From Desulfobacula sp. (GTDB lineage: Bacteria > Desulfobacterota > Desulfobacteria > Desulfobacterales > Desulfobacteraceae), in NCBI GenBank assembly GCA_018645325.1, contig JABGOU010000033.1:1-45715 (forward strand): 45,715 nucleotides of DNA, written 5' to 3'. Shown in pieces: positions 35,818 through 44,257 of the stretch (positions are counted from its first letter, which is position 1; the number at the start of each line of letters is the position of its first letter). The translations under genes were made by a program, and so were the position numbers. The notes under the pieces were generated by a model. That model searched no databases, was not told the DNA's origin, and was given only the letters and a program-made list of their open reading frames with translations.

Positions 35818-35978
35818 TAGTGCCTGACCGAAAACAAATGTTTGGGCGAAGAGTTGCCCATATGCAAGACGCAAGAAACTCTGAAACCGGAGTGTACTGT
35901 TGTACATGAGGCCAGTTTTAAAACTTGGCAGAGTTTTGCAGCAACGCAGCAGATGGGTGAGTTTTCGTTCAAACACTA
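35818..35978. repeat. 161-bp intergenic repeat, copy 2 of 2
   Basis: Same family and orientation as 34346-34493. The ends are a better inverted pair here: TTAGTGCCTGACCGAAAAC on the left and (complemented) TTAGTGTTTGAACGAAAAC on the right. A short insertion near 35912-35933 explains the extra length. It precedes ugd by 34 bases. Confidence 0.8.
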
Positions 35979-36012
35979 ATTACAAATTATTTTATAAAGA
36001 TAGGGACCGCAG

Positions 36013-37356
36013 ATGAAACTCACTATTATTGGAACCGGTTATGTCGGGCTTGTAACAGGGGCATGTTTTGCAGAGATGGGAAGCACAGTTACCTGTGTCG
36101 ACATAGATCAGGTAAAAATAGATAACCTTAAAAAAGGGATACTACCCATATATGAACCCGGACTTGAAAATCTTGTCATTCAAAATTATAAGGAGGGAAC
36201 CTTAAATTTTTCCACAAGCCTTGAACAGGCCTCTGAACATTCTAATATTTTTTTTATTGCAGTTGGCACGCCTCCTGGAGAAGATGGTTCGGCAGATTTG
36301 CAATTTGTATTACAGGTTGCTAAAGAAATTGGCCAGAATATTAACGAGTATTCAGTGATTATAGATAAATCTACTGTCCCTGTTGGAACAGCCGATAAGG
36401 TTAAATCAACCATCCAGGCAGAACTTTCAAAAAGGGGGGTTAATATTGAGTATGATGTGGTCAGCAACCCTGAATTTTTAAAGGAAGGCGCTGCAGTCAA
36501 TGATTTTCTCAAACCAGACCGCATTATTATCGGGGTAGACTCAAAACGTGCTGCAGAGCAGATGAGACGTCTTTATGCACCTTTTTCGCGAAACAGAGAA
36601 AAAATCATATCCATGAATGTTCGTGATGCGGAAATGACAAAATATGCTGCAAATTCAATGCTTGCAACCAAAATATCCTTTATGAATGAGATATCCAATA
36701 TCTGTGAAAGGCTGGGTGTGGATGTTGAGAATGTCAGAAAAGGAATCGGATCTGATGCAAGAATAGGATATTCTTTTATTTATCCTGGATGTGGTTATGG
36801 CGGTTCATGTTTTCCAAAAGATGTAAAAGCGCTTATTAAAACAAGTAAAGACCAGGGGTTTTTACCTGAACTGCTCAATGCAGTTGAAAAGAGAAATAAT
36901 CTGCAAAAACAGGTATTGTCTGATAAAATCATTAAAAAATTTGGACAGGATCTTACCGGAAAGATTTTTTGCATGTGGGGGCTTTCCTTTAAACCGGGTA
37001 CAGATGATATCAGAGAATCATCATCAGCCGTGATTCTAAAAGAATTGATAGATGCAGGCGCTATAATTAAAGCCTTTGATCCCGTTGCCATGAATCAGGC
37101 ACTTAAAGAATTTCCTGAAAAATGGTTTTCAAAGGACAAACTGAAATTAGAAGCGAGTCTTTATCGAGCCATTGAAAATACAGATGCCTTAATCCTGGTT
37201 ACAGAATGGAAGGCTTTTCGTCAGCCGGACTTTAAACTGATGGCAGATACCATGAGGCAACGCATTATATTTGACGGCAGAAATCAATATGACCCGATGG
37301 AAGTTTCCGAAGCCGGGTTTGAATACCATGGAATCGGAAGAGAAAGAGTGCAATGA
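36013..37356 (+). CDS. ugd: UDP-glucose 6-dehydrogenase
   Basis: Ugd oxidises UDP-glucose to UDP-glucuronate with two NAD. The 447-residue product has the IGTGYVGLVTGACFAEMG start, VGTPPGEDGSADL, and DKSTVPVGTADKV. Catalytic Cys266 is in YGGSCFPKD, and the C-terminal domain has LSFKPGTDDIRES. Length is standard. It supplies the substrate for the epimerase upstream and probably for the surface polysaccharide made by the genes from 41657 on. It converges with pepN; between them lies a palindromic repeat. Confidence 0.95.
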   Translation: MKLTIIGTGYVGLVTGACFAEMGSTVTCVDIDQVKIDNLKKGILPIYEPGLENLVIQNYKEGTLNFSTSLEQASEHSNIFFIAVGTPPGEDGSADLQFVLQVAKEIGQNINEYSVIIDKSTVPVGTADKVKSTIQAELSKRGVNIEYDVVSNPEFLKEGAAVNDFLKPDRIIIGVDSKRAAEQMRRLYAPFSRNREKIISMNVRDAEMTKYAANSMLATKISFMNEISNICERLGVDVENVRKGIGSDARIGYSFIYPGCGYGGSCFPKDVKALIKTSKDQGFLPELLNAVEKRNNLQKQVLSDKIIKKFGQDLTGKIFCMWGLSFKPGTDDIRESSSAVILKELIDAGAIIKAFDPVAMNQALKEFPEKWFSKDKLKLEASLYRAIENTDALILVTEWKAFRQPDFKLMADTMRQRIIFDGRNQYDPMEVSEAGFEYHGIGRERVQ

Positions 37357-37362
37357 TTATTT

Positions 37363-37498
37363 TGTAATTATTCAGCTTTTACGCTTGAAACCGCCCTGTC
37401 TGGTGGATATTTGTTTCGATGCTAAACGCTTAACCTCCTTAAAATATCCATCAGACAGGGCTTTGGGGATACCTTTTTTAACAGGCTGAACAATTACA
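37363..37498. repeat. 136-bp inverted-repeat element, copy A (uninterrupted)
   Basis: The outer ends TGTAATTATTCAGC and GCTGAACAATTACA are inverted, and inside are 20-bp arms starting GCCCTGTCTGGTGGATATTT. It lies between convergent ugd and pepN, where the hairpin could help end both transcripts. The copy at 27972-28268 is the same element in reverse with a 158-bp insertion, so this copy shows the empty site. Confidence 0.82.
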
Positions 37499-37520
37499 TT
37501 TTTTTTGTACAAATCTTTAT

Positions 37521-40133
37521 TTATGCAAGCGCCCGTGAAATAATCTCATAAACATTCTTGGAAAGCGTTTGGGTGGACAGAATCCGTTCAAGCTCTTTTT
37601 GCATTAAAGCCTTTCTATGATCATCATATTTTTTCCAGAGATTAAAACATGAAGATAATCTGGCGGCCACCATATGGTTTATTTGATCCAGTAAAATAAT
37701 TTGATCGGCAACAAACGTGTAACCAGCTCCATTTTTTTGATGAAAATTGATGGGATTCTGCATGGCAAACATATAAATCAAAGATCTTACCTTATTGGGA
37801 TTTTTGATTGAAAAATCATGATGGCCCGTAAGAGATTTTACAATTTCCAGAGTATCGGGAAGAGGGGAGGCAGCCTGCACGGCGAACCATTTATCCAGAA
37901 CCAGTTTGTCAAGCTTCCATTTGGCATAAAATTTTTCAACGGTCTTTTGTTTGATGTCAGGATCAATCTCCGACAGAATTTTAAAACAGGCAAGTTCATC
38001 AGTCATATTTTTAGCAGATTCATAATGGTCCCAGATAACCATGGTGTTTTCCGGTTCTTTTAAACTGCCCAGGTATGACAGACATAAATTTTTCAGACTT
38101 CTGTCCGCCATTGCCCCATGGGATATGCTCAAAGGATCTGATTTAGAGCAAAGATCAATAATATTCAAAAACTGATCTTTCATCTGCCCTGCAATTGTTT
38201 GTTTTAAAAACAGCCGGGCCGTGTTGATGGCATTGACATCAACAAGATCAAAATGATTTTTGATTTCCGTCTCCATCGGCAGAGAAAGGGTTTTTGCTAA
38301 ACATGCGCGATCCCGGGTTGGGTCTGTTAAAGCCTTTTTAAATGCTGCCACCAGGCCTTTTGAAACAGATAAATTTTTTCTGCTTTGAATGGCATTGATT
38401 ATTAGTTTGAGTTCTTTGACAAATAAATTCTGAGCTGCGTCCCACCGACTGAACTCATCTGTATCATTTGCCATGAGAAAAGATAGCTCTTCATCAGTTA
38501 AATCGGTTTGAATCTTTACGGGGGCTGAAAATTGTCTGAATATTGAAGGAACGCTTTTTTCAGGGATGTTTTTAAAAACAAAACTTTCTTTTTCTTTCCG
38601 AAGTTCAAGCAGTTTTTTGTTAACAGGTGTTATGTTTTTCCCTTCAGCATTCAGTATCTCAAACTTGATTGGAATATGAAGAGGTTTTTTGATCTCCTGG
38701 TTTCTATCGGGGAGAGTCTTTTGCTGAAAGGTGATTTCAAGCTGTTGAATTTCAGGGTTATATGATCTGATCATTGTGACGATTGGGGTACCGGATTGAA
38801 AATACCACAGTTTGAATTGTTCAAGATCCCTGGTCGAAGCTTTTTCCATCACCCCGATAAAATCTTCTATAGTAACCGCCATCCCGTCAAACTTTTCAAA
38901 GTAGAGGTCAATTCCCTGCTTAAAATTTTGCTCCCCTATCAATTGATGGATCATCCTGACAAGCTCGGATCCTTTTTCATAAACCGTCATGGTATAAAAA
39001 TTATCCATTTTTATATAAGAATCAGGCATAACAGGATGGGTCATGGGACCTGCATCTTCAGGAAATTGCTGTCCTCTTAAATTTTTAACATTTGAAATCC
39101 TCTTAACCGCCCTTGAATTTAAGTCAGAAGAAAATTCCTGGTCTCTGAACACGGTTAACCCTTCTTTCAGACTTAACTGGAACCAGTTCTTAAGGGTTAC
39201 CCTGTTCCCGGTCCAGTTATGGAAATACTCATGGCCGATCACCCCTTGAATATTCATAAAATCTTCATCAGTAGCTGTCAAAGGATCTGCAAGAACATAT
39301 TTGGAATTAAAGATATTCAAGCCTTTGTTTTCCATGGCCCCTGCATTAAAATCATTGATGGCCACTATCTGATAAAGATCCAGATCATATTCAAGACCGA
39401 ATCGGTTTTCATCCCATTCCATGGCCTGTTTTAAAGACGTCATGGCATGATAGCATTTATCAATATTCTCTCGTTCAGAAAAGATTTTTAAATCAACAAT
39501 TCTTCCTGATCGTGTTGTAAACGTGTCCTCAATGTGATCTATATCCCCTGCAACAAGGGCAAACAGATAACTTGGTTTTTTAAACGGATCTTCCCACCTG
39601 ACAAAATGCCTGTTGTTGTCAAGTTCTTTATAATCAACCAGATTGCCGTTGGAAAGCAAAACAGGATACTTGGTTTTATCGGCAATGATTGTGCATGAAT
39701 ATCTGGCCATAACATCAGGACGATCCGGAAAAGGGGTTATCTTGCGAAACCCCTGGGCTTCGCATTGGGTACACAAGATAGTCCCGGATTGATACAATCC
39801 TTCAAGGCTGGTATTTTCATGGGGTCTTAAAATATTTGTAATCTCAAGTTCAAACGCATCAGGAGTGTTTGCTATTTTAAATAAACCATCATGAGCTGTA
39901 TATTCATGGGGCAGCAAAACCATACCGCCTGCAATGACTGAAATAATTTCAAATTCATCCATATCCAGAACAAGGGGGGTGCTTTTATCAGTAATGGATT
40001 GATTCTTTCTGATTTTCAGTCTGGAGTTTACTTGGGTCAGATCTTCTTTGATCTCAAAAGTCAAATCTGCCTGATCAACAAAAAATGCCGGTGGTGTGTA
40101 ATCTTTAAGGTATATTTTTTCTGGAGTTTTCAT
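37521..40133 (-). CDS. pepN: Aminopeptidase N (M1 family)
   Basis: PepN is a zinc aminopeptidase that trims N-terminal residues of peptides in the cytoplasm. At 870 residues it equals the E. coli enzyme in length. The exopeptidase motif GAMEN is at 265-269, the zinc site HEYFH is at 301-305, and the third ligand Glu324 is in LSLKEGLTVF. No ribosome binding site precedes the ATG, and a promoter lies almost directly upstream, so the message may be leaderless. A long palindrome overlaps the promoter. Confidence 0.95.
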   Translation of the reverse strand: MKTPEKIYLKDYTPPAFFVDQADLTFEIKEDLTQVNSRLKIRKNQSITDKSTPLVLDMDEFEIISVIAGGMVLLPHEYTAHDGLFKIANTPDAFELEITNILRPHENTSLEGLYQSGTILCTQCEAQGFRKITPFPDRPDVMARYSCTIIADKTKYPVLLSNGNLVDYKELDNNRHFVRWEDPFKKPSYLFALVAGDIDHIEDTFTTRSGRIVDLKIFSERENIDKCYHAMTSLKQAMEWDENRFGLEYDLDLYQIVAINDFNAGAMENKGLNIFNSKYVLADPLTATDEDFMNIQGVIGHEYFHNWTGNRVTLKNWFQLSLKEGLTVFRDQEFSSDLNSRAVKRISNVKNLRGQQFPEDAGPMTHPVMPDSYIKMDNFYTMTVYEKGSELVRMIHQLIGEQNFKQGIDLYFEKFDGMAVTIEDFIGVMEKASTRDLEQFKLWYFQSGTPIVTMIRSYNPEIQQLEITFQQKTLPDRNQEIKKPLHIPIKFEILNAEGKNITPVNKKLLELRKEKESFVFKNIPEKSVPSIFRQFSAPVKIQTDLTDEELSFLMANDTDEFSRWDAAQNLFVKELKLIINAIQSRKNLSVSKGLVAAFKKALTDPTRDRACLAKTLSLPMETEIKNHFDLVDVNAINTARLFLKQTIAGQMKDQFLNIIDLCSKSDPLSISHGAMADRSLKNLCLSYLGSLKEPENTMVIWDHYESAKNMTDELACFKILSEIDPDIKQKTVEKFYAKWKLDKLVLDKWFAVQAASPLPDTLEIVKSLTGHHDFSIKNPNKVRSLIYMFAMQNPINFHQKNGAGYTFVADQIILLDQINHMVAARLSSCFNLWKKYDDHRKALMQKELERILSTQTLSKNVYEIISRALA

Positions 40134-40156
40134 GACCGAAAAAATAAACCCGGAAC

Positions 40157-40196
40157 ATCAAAATGTCAATTAAAGATCTTGAATTGACATTTTGAT
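40157..40196. promoter_or_regulatory. 15-bp-arm palindrome over the pepN promoter
   Basis: ATCAAAATGTCAATT (40157-40171) and AATTGACATTTTGAT (40182-40196) are perfect inverted arms around a 10-base centre. On the minus strand the arm nearer pepN contains TTGACA, followed after 17 bp by TATTTT, which ends only 7 bases before the ATG. It may be an operator or a hairpin; a regulator binding here would cover the -35 box. Confidence 0.5.
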
Positions 40197-40310
40197 ATTT
40201 AATCTGGGTCAGAATTCTAAAATATCAATTGTATATAAAATTATGAAATACAAGATGAAAGGGAGCTGGTTTATAGAACTTAAAGAGGATAGATTTTTTA
40301 ATTGGTTTCC

Positions 40311-40348
40311 CAAAATAAAAAAAGCAGGGCTTTATAAAGCCCTGCTTT
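40311..40348 (-). terminator. Terminator of the PEP-CTERM gene
   Basis: A perfect 12-bp stem lies in AAAGCAGGGCTTTATAAAGC and its continuation (40321-40348). On the minus strand it is followed by a run of seven Ts. It lies 26 bases after the stop of the PEP-CTERM gene. Confidence 0.85.
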
Positions 40349-40373
40349 GATTGTGTATTAAGATTAAAAATGT

Positions 40374-41165
40374 TTATTTTTTTGTTCTTTTTCTTCCCAT
40401 GCCTGCGATACCAAGGAGACCTACTCCAAAAAGAACCATGGTGGCAGGTTCTGGAACTGGGTTGAGACCACCAACTAGCTGGCTTTGAACATCTATTACA
40501 TTCCCATTAATATCTTTTTTTGCTAAGTTAGCAGCTTTTATATCCCAGTTTGCTAATATACTGAAGTCATTGGTGTTATAGTCAAGGCTATTAACAAAGA
40601 ATTCCCATTCGCCAATGAGTGCATCGTCTTCATCTTCCAAATACCAAATAGCATTCTGAACTAAATTTTTAACATAAGTACCATCAGTACTATTAACAGC
40701 AACATAATTTCCAGAACTATCTGTTTGATTAATATCTAAATACGTACCACCATTAGAAGCAAGAGTTGTAAATGCACCGGAAAAATATGAAGCATACAGC
40801 CATTTGGTTTGATCTGAAATCAGGTCCCCAAGATTATTTGGATCATAATTTTTATTAGGGCCCCCACTGATTGCGTAATCAGAGATAGAATCAACATAAT
40901 ATTCTATTCCTGGCGTGAAAGTAATGCTTTTCTCAAGACAGAATGTATTGTATAACTTCCAATCTTGAGTGCCAGGCGAGTAATTCCACATTTTATATTT
41001 AGCATTATAATCGGCAGGTTCAGAAGAAACGTTTCGTTGATATTTTGAATGGGGATTAACTGCCATTTTAACAATGTCATCTTCATCAATCAGCAAAGCC
41101 CAGGCATTTCCTGCCATTAAAAAGATCAATCCAAATAAAAGTCCTGCACTAATAAATTTTTTCAT
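40374..41165 (-). CDS. PEP-CTERM surface protein
   Basis: This 263-residue secreted protein has an N-terminal signal peptide (KKFISAGLLFGLIFLMAGNAWA). Its C-terminal sorting tag is PVPEPATMVLFGVGLLGIAG followed by an Arg/Lys-rich tail, the PEP-CTERM signal cut by an exosortase. The body (about 25-235) is rich in Asn, Asp, Ser and Tyr and I recognise no domain. The start at 41165 is chosen over an upstream in-frame ATG at 41231 because AAGGAG precedes it and the signal peptide then begins at residue 2. A sigma-54 promoter lies upstream. The exosortase itself is not in the window. Confidence 0.9.
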   Translation of the reverse strand: MKKFISAGLLFGLIFLMAGNAWALLIDEDDIVKMAVNPHSKYQRNVSSEPADYNAKYKMWNYSPGTQDWKLYNTFCLEKSITFTPGIEYYVDSISDYAISGGPNKNYDPNNLGDLISDQTKWLYASYFSGAFTTLASNGGTYLDINQTDSSGNYVAVNSTDGTYVKNLVQNAIWYLEDEDDALIGEWEFFVNSLDYNTNDFSILANWDIKAANLAKKDINGNVIDVQSQLVGGLNPVPEPATMVLFGVGLLGIAGMGRKRTKK

Positions 41166-41244
41166 GTCCAGCTCCTTTGTTTTGTGTAAATTTGCATTTT
41201 TATCATTATTTATTTTCATTAACTTTTTCATTTGAATCTAAATA

Positions 41245-41261
41245 AAGCAATATGCGTGCCA
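41245..41261 (-). promoter_or_regulatory. Sigma-54 (-24/-12) promoter of the PEP-CTERM gene
   Basis: On the minus strand the site reads TGGCACGCATATTGCTT, matching TGGCAC-N5-TTGC with GG and GC exactly 10 bases apart. Transcription would start near 41235, about 70 bases before the ATG. The inverted repeat AATTTAGG...CCTAAATT (41331-41356) lies roughly 100-120 bases upstream, a usual distance for an activator site. Otherwise the gap 41232-41638 is AT-rich and holds no gene that I recognise. Confidence 0.85.
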
Positions 41262-41656
41262 TACAATTAAATCCACTGCAGTGCAGTCTTTGTTAAGATG
41301 GAGCAATTAAATTATGAAATAAAATACACAAATTTAGGAAAAAAAATACCTAAATTATGACCAAAATATAGCTTTTTTGTCCAAACAATGAATAGTTAAT
41401 CTTAATTTTAGGCATTATTCAACCAGAATATGAAAATTATGAAGAAACATTTTTTATGAATTCTATATTCTATAGTAGAAATATTTTTGCTCCAAGATTA
41501 TAAATTAGAAATTTTGCTGGATTTTCAATAATTTTTGGAAGAGTTAAATCTTGAAAAAGTGTGAAACCCATTAGCAAGAAAGCCTTTTTAAGAAATGATA
41601 TGGTATCTTTTTTAAGTTTGCTTTAAGAAAATCAAGATTTGGAAAATATTAGGATA

Positions 41657-43276
41657 ATGGACTTTCAACAGCAGGCCGCAACATTAAAACCGGATCAGAT
41701 ACTTGAAATCATAATAAGACGCAGGTGGCTGATTATTATCCCCGTTTGTATTGCGCTTACTGCGGGCCTTTTTTATACACTTAAAGCGCCGAAAACCTAC
41801 ATGGCATCCACAACAATTCTGATACAGCCTCAAAAGGTTCCCACAGATTATGTTCAGTCAATTGTCACAGCAGATCCTCAACAAAGAATCAACACGATTT
41901 CCCAGCAGATATTAAGCAGAACAAATCTTGAAAAGATCATCAAACAATTCGGACTTTTTAGAGATAATGAAAATATGTATCCTGAAGATAAGATAAACAG
42001 CCTGAGAAAAAGGGTTGTTGTGACACAGACCAGCAGCAGGTATAAAAGTACCGAGGCGTTTGCAGTATCCTTTACGGGGAACAATCCTGAAATCGTGATG
42101 AAAGTAGCCAATAAGCTTGCTGGTTTTTTTATGGATGAAAATCTTAAAGCCAGAGAAATACAGGCTATTGGAACCAGCAACTTCCTTGAATCAGAACTTG
42201 AAAAAATCAAGATTAAGCTTGAGGTTCGTGAAAAAGAAATTGCAACATACCGGGCAAAATATATGGGGGGACTGCCCGGTGAGTTGGAAACAAATTTAAG
42301 AACGCTGGACAGGCTTCAACTACAATATTCCAGTGATTTAAATACGCTCAGGGATACTCAAAACGATGTCGCACTTTTAAAAACTCAGATTTCAAGGCTA
42401 AGGGAAATGGAGGAATCCGGCAGGACAGCTATGCAGCAGGAAAGCACACTTGCCGGGCAGATGGTTTTGTCCCCTTTGGAACAGCAATATGAGTCGGAAA
42501 AAAGACAATTGGATGAGTTTTTGGTAAAATATACACCCAAACACCCTGAAGTTATTAAATTAACAAAAAGTGTAGCCGATCTTAAAATAAAGGTAGAAAA
42601 AGAAAAGAACAGCGGAAACCGGGGATCTGGTAGCACAAGTGTACCATCTTCCAATAATACAGTGTTGTTCCAGCATGAATTTACGTTAAAGCAAATGGAA
42701 AATGAAATAAGAAATCTAAAAACAAATATCCATCAGATTAAAAAAACAATGCAGGTTTATCAGAAAAAAGTTGAAGATACACCCAAAAGAGAGCAGGAGC
42801 TTCAATCCATACAAAGGGATTATAATAATATAAAAGAAAGTTATAATTCTCTTCTTGCCAGACGTCTTGAAGCAGAGCTTGCCGTGAATATGGAAAAAAA
42901 GCAAAAAGGAGAGCAATTCCGAATTCTTGACTATGCAAGGCTTCCTGAAAAACCGATTAAGCCTGATGTCAGGATGCTTTTTATGCTTTCATTGGCCATT
43001 GGATTCGGGTTTGGGGGCGGAGTAATTTTTTTGCTTGAATTTTTAAATCCAACCCTTAGAAGGGAAGAACAGATTGAAACAGAAATCGGGTTGCCCATAC
43101 TGGCATCCATTCCACCACTGGACAAACCAGGAGCCGGCAGGAAAAGATGGATTGAATTGGCGGCGTTTGCCATAGTTTGTATTTATGCAATTTCCATATT
43201 TTTAGTTTTTTATTTTTGTTATTTAAAAGGTATTAATAAAACCCTTAATTTCATTCAAACGATTATTCATATTTAA
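41657..43276 (+). CDS. Wzz-like chain-length determinant (XrtA/PEP-CTERM type)
   Basis: This inner-membrane polysaccharide co-polymerase controls chain length or export. A start at 41657 gives 539 residues; a TTG at 41639 would add six. An N-terminal Wzz domain has one membrane helix (RRRWLIIIPVCIALTAGLF). A long periplasmic coiled-coil region follows (about 170-400), then a second helix near 440-460 and a third near 500-525. No kinase domain is fused; the separate kinase follows after 15 bases. The layout fits the PEP-CTERM-locus GNVR/Wzz type. No strong ribosome binding site decides the start. Confidence 0.88.
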   Translation: MDFQQQAATLKPDQILEIIIRRRWLIIIPVCIALTAGLFYTLKAPKTYMASTTILIQPQKVPTDYVQSIVTADPQQRINTISQQILSRTNLEKIIKQFGLFRDNENMYPEDKINSLRKRVVVTQTSSRYKSTEAFAVSFTGNNPEIVMKVANKLAGFFMDENLKAREIQAIGTSNFLESELEKIKIKLEVREKEIATYRAKYMGGLPGELETNLRTLDRLQLQYSSDLNTLRDTQNDVALLKTQISRLREMEESGRTAMQQESTLAGQMVLSPLEQQYESEKRQLDEFLVKYTPKHPEVIKLTKSVADLKIKVEKEKNSGNRGSGSTSVPSSNNTVLFQHEFTLKQMENEIRNLKTNIHQIKKTMQVYQKKVEDTPKREQELQSIQRDYNNIKESYNSLLARRLEAELAVNMEKKQKGEQFRILDYARLPEKPIKPDVRMLFMLSLAIGFGFGGGVIFLLEFLNPTLRREEQIETEIGLPILASIPPLDKPGAGRKRWIELAAFAIVCIYAISIFLVFYFCYLKGINKTLNFIQTIIHI

Positions 43277-43291
43277 TATTGGAGTGATCTA

Positions 43292-44248
43292 TTGGTAAAT
43301 ATTTTCAAGTCATTAGGAAAATCAGAAAAAGACACCAAATCAAAACAGGAAGCCGGGGCTGATCCTGTCGATGAAACCATTCCAGATATTGATGATCCTA
43401 TCGATGAAGATGATTCTGTTGAAGAAATGCTATCCGATGAGGATGAATTTATTGATGAAATGTTATCTGATGAAGATGAGTCTGTTGATGAAAGCATGCC
43501 GGAACTCGATGATCCTGCCCATAAAGCAACAGCAGCAGATGACGATATAGAAACATATTATATTGACCCGGTTCTTGTTACCGGTCTTGACCCGCAATCT
43601 GTTGAAGCTGAACAATTCCGGCTGTTAAAAAATAATATTCTTTTCCCTGAAAAAGGTAAACCGCCCAAAAGCATAATGATCACAAGTTTTTCACCCAGTG
43701 AAGGCAAATCCTTTGTGGCAGCCAACCTTGCCATCAGCATTGCTCAAAATATTGATGAATACGTACTTTTACTGGATTGCGACCTGAGATCTCCCTCGAT
43801 CCATCCAATGTTTGGACTGGGAGAGACCCCGGGATTGAGTGAATATCTTTCAGAGGGCAGACCATTATTTTCTCTTCTAGTTAAAACCTTTCTGGATAAA
43901 TTGACCATTCTTCCGGCAGGAAAAATTCCGACCAATCCTTCAGAGCTTTTATCATCAGATCGCATGAAAAAGCTTATCCATGAAATAAAGCTAAGATACA
44001 GTGATCGATATATTATATTTGATACGCCGCCACCCCATCTGACTTCGGAAACCAATGCCATATCAAGGCAGGTTGATGGAATTGTGATTGTCATTAAACA
44101 GGGGAAAGTAAAGAAAAAAGAAGTTCTGGATCTTATTGATATCTATGGAAGAGATAAAATTCTCGGTGTTGTGTATAATTTTGCCAGGAGGAGAGCCGGA
44201 TATGGATATGGTTATGGCTATGGTAAATACGGTTATGGCAAAAAATAA
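43292..44248 (+). CDS. CpsD/Wzc-type tyrosine autokinase
   Basis: This cytoplasmic BY-kinase partners the Wzz-like protein in exopolysaccharide synthesis. The 318-residue product has an acidic, low-complexity N-terminal region (about 24-88) with a duplicated DEMLSDEDE unit. The kinase core has Walker A FSPSEGKS at 133-140 and Walker A' LLLDCDLR at 159-166. The C-terminus has a Gly/Tyr tail (303-318, GYGYGYGYGKYGYGKK), the usual autophosphorylation cluster. The start is TTG with a good GGAG site 7 bases before. The sugar transferase follows after 9 bases. Confidence 0.92.
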   Translation: MVNIFKSLGKSEKDTKSKQEAGADPVDETIPDIDDPIDEDDSVEEMLSDEDEFIDEMLSDEDESVDESMPELDDPAHKATAADDDIETYYIDPVLVTGLDPQSVEAEQFRLLKNNILFPEKGKPPKSIMITSFSPSEGKSFVAANLAISIAQNIDEYVLLLDCDLRSPSIHPMFGLGETPGLSEYLSEGRPLFSLLVKTFLDKLTILPAGKIPTNPSELLSSDRMKKLIHEIKLRYSDRYIIFDTPPPHLTSETNAISRQVDGIVIVIKQGKVKKKEVLDLIDIYGRDKILGVVYNFARRRAGYGYGYGYGKYGYGKK

Positions 44249-44257
44249 AGGGCCTTT

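Noticed and set aside
41166-41231. Longer N-terminus of the PEP-CTERM protein
   Set aside because: It would start almost at the predicted sigma-54 transcription start, lacks a ribosome binding site and would bury the signal peptide.
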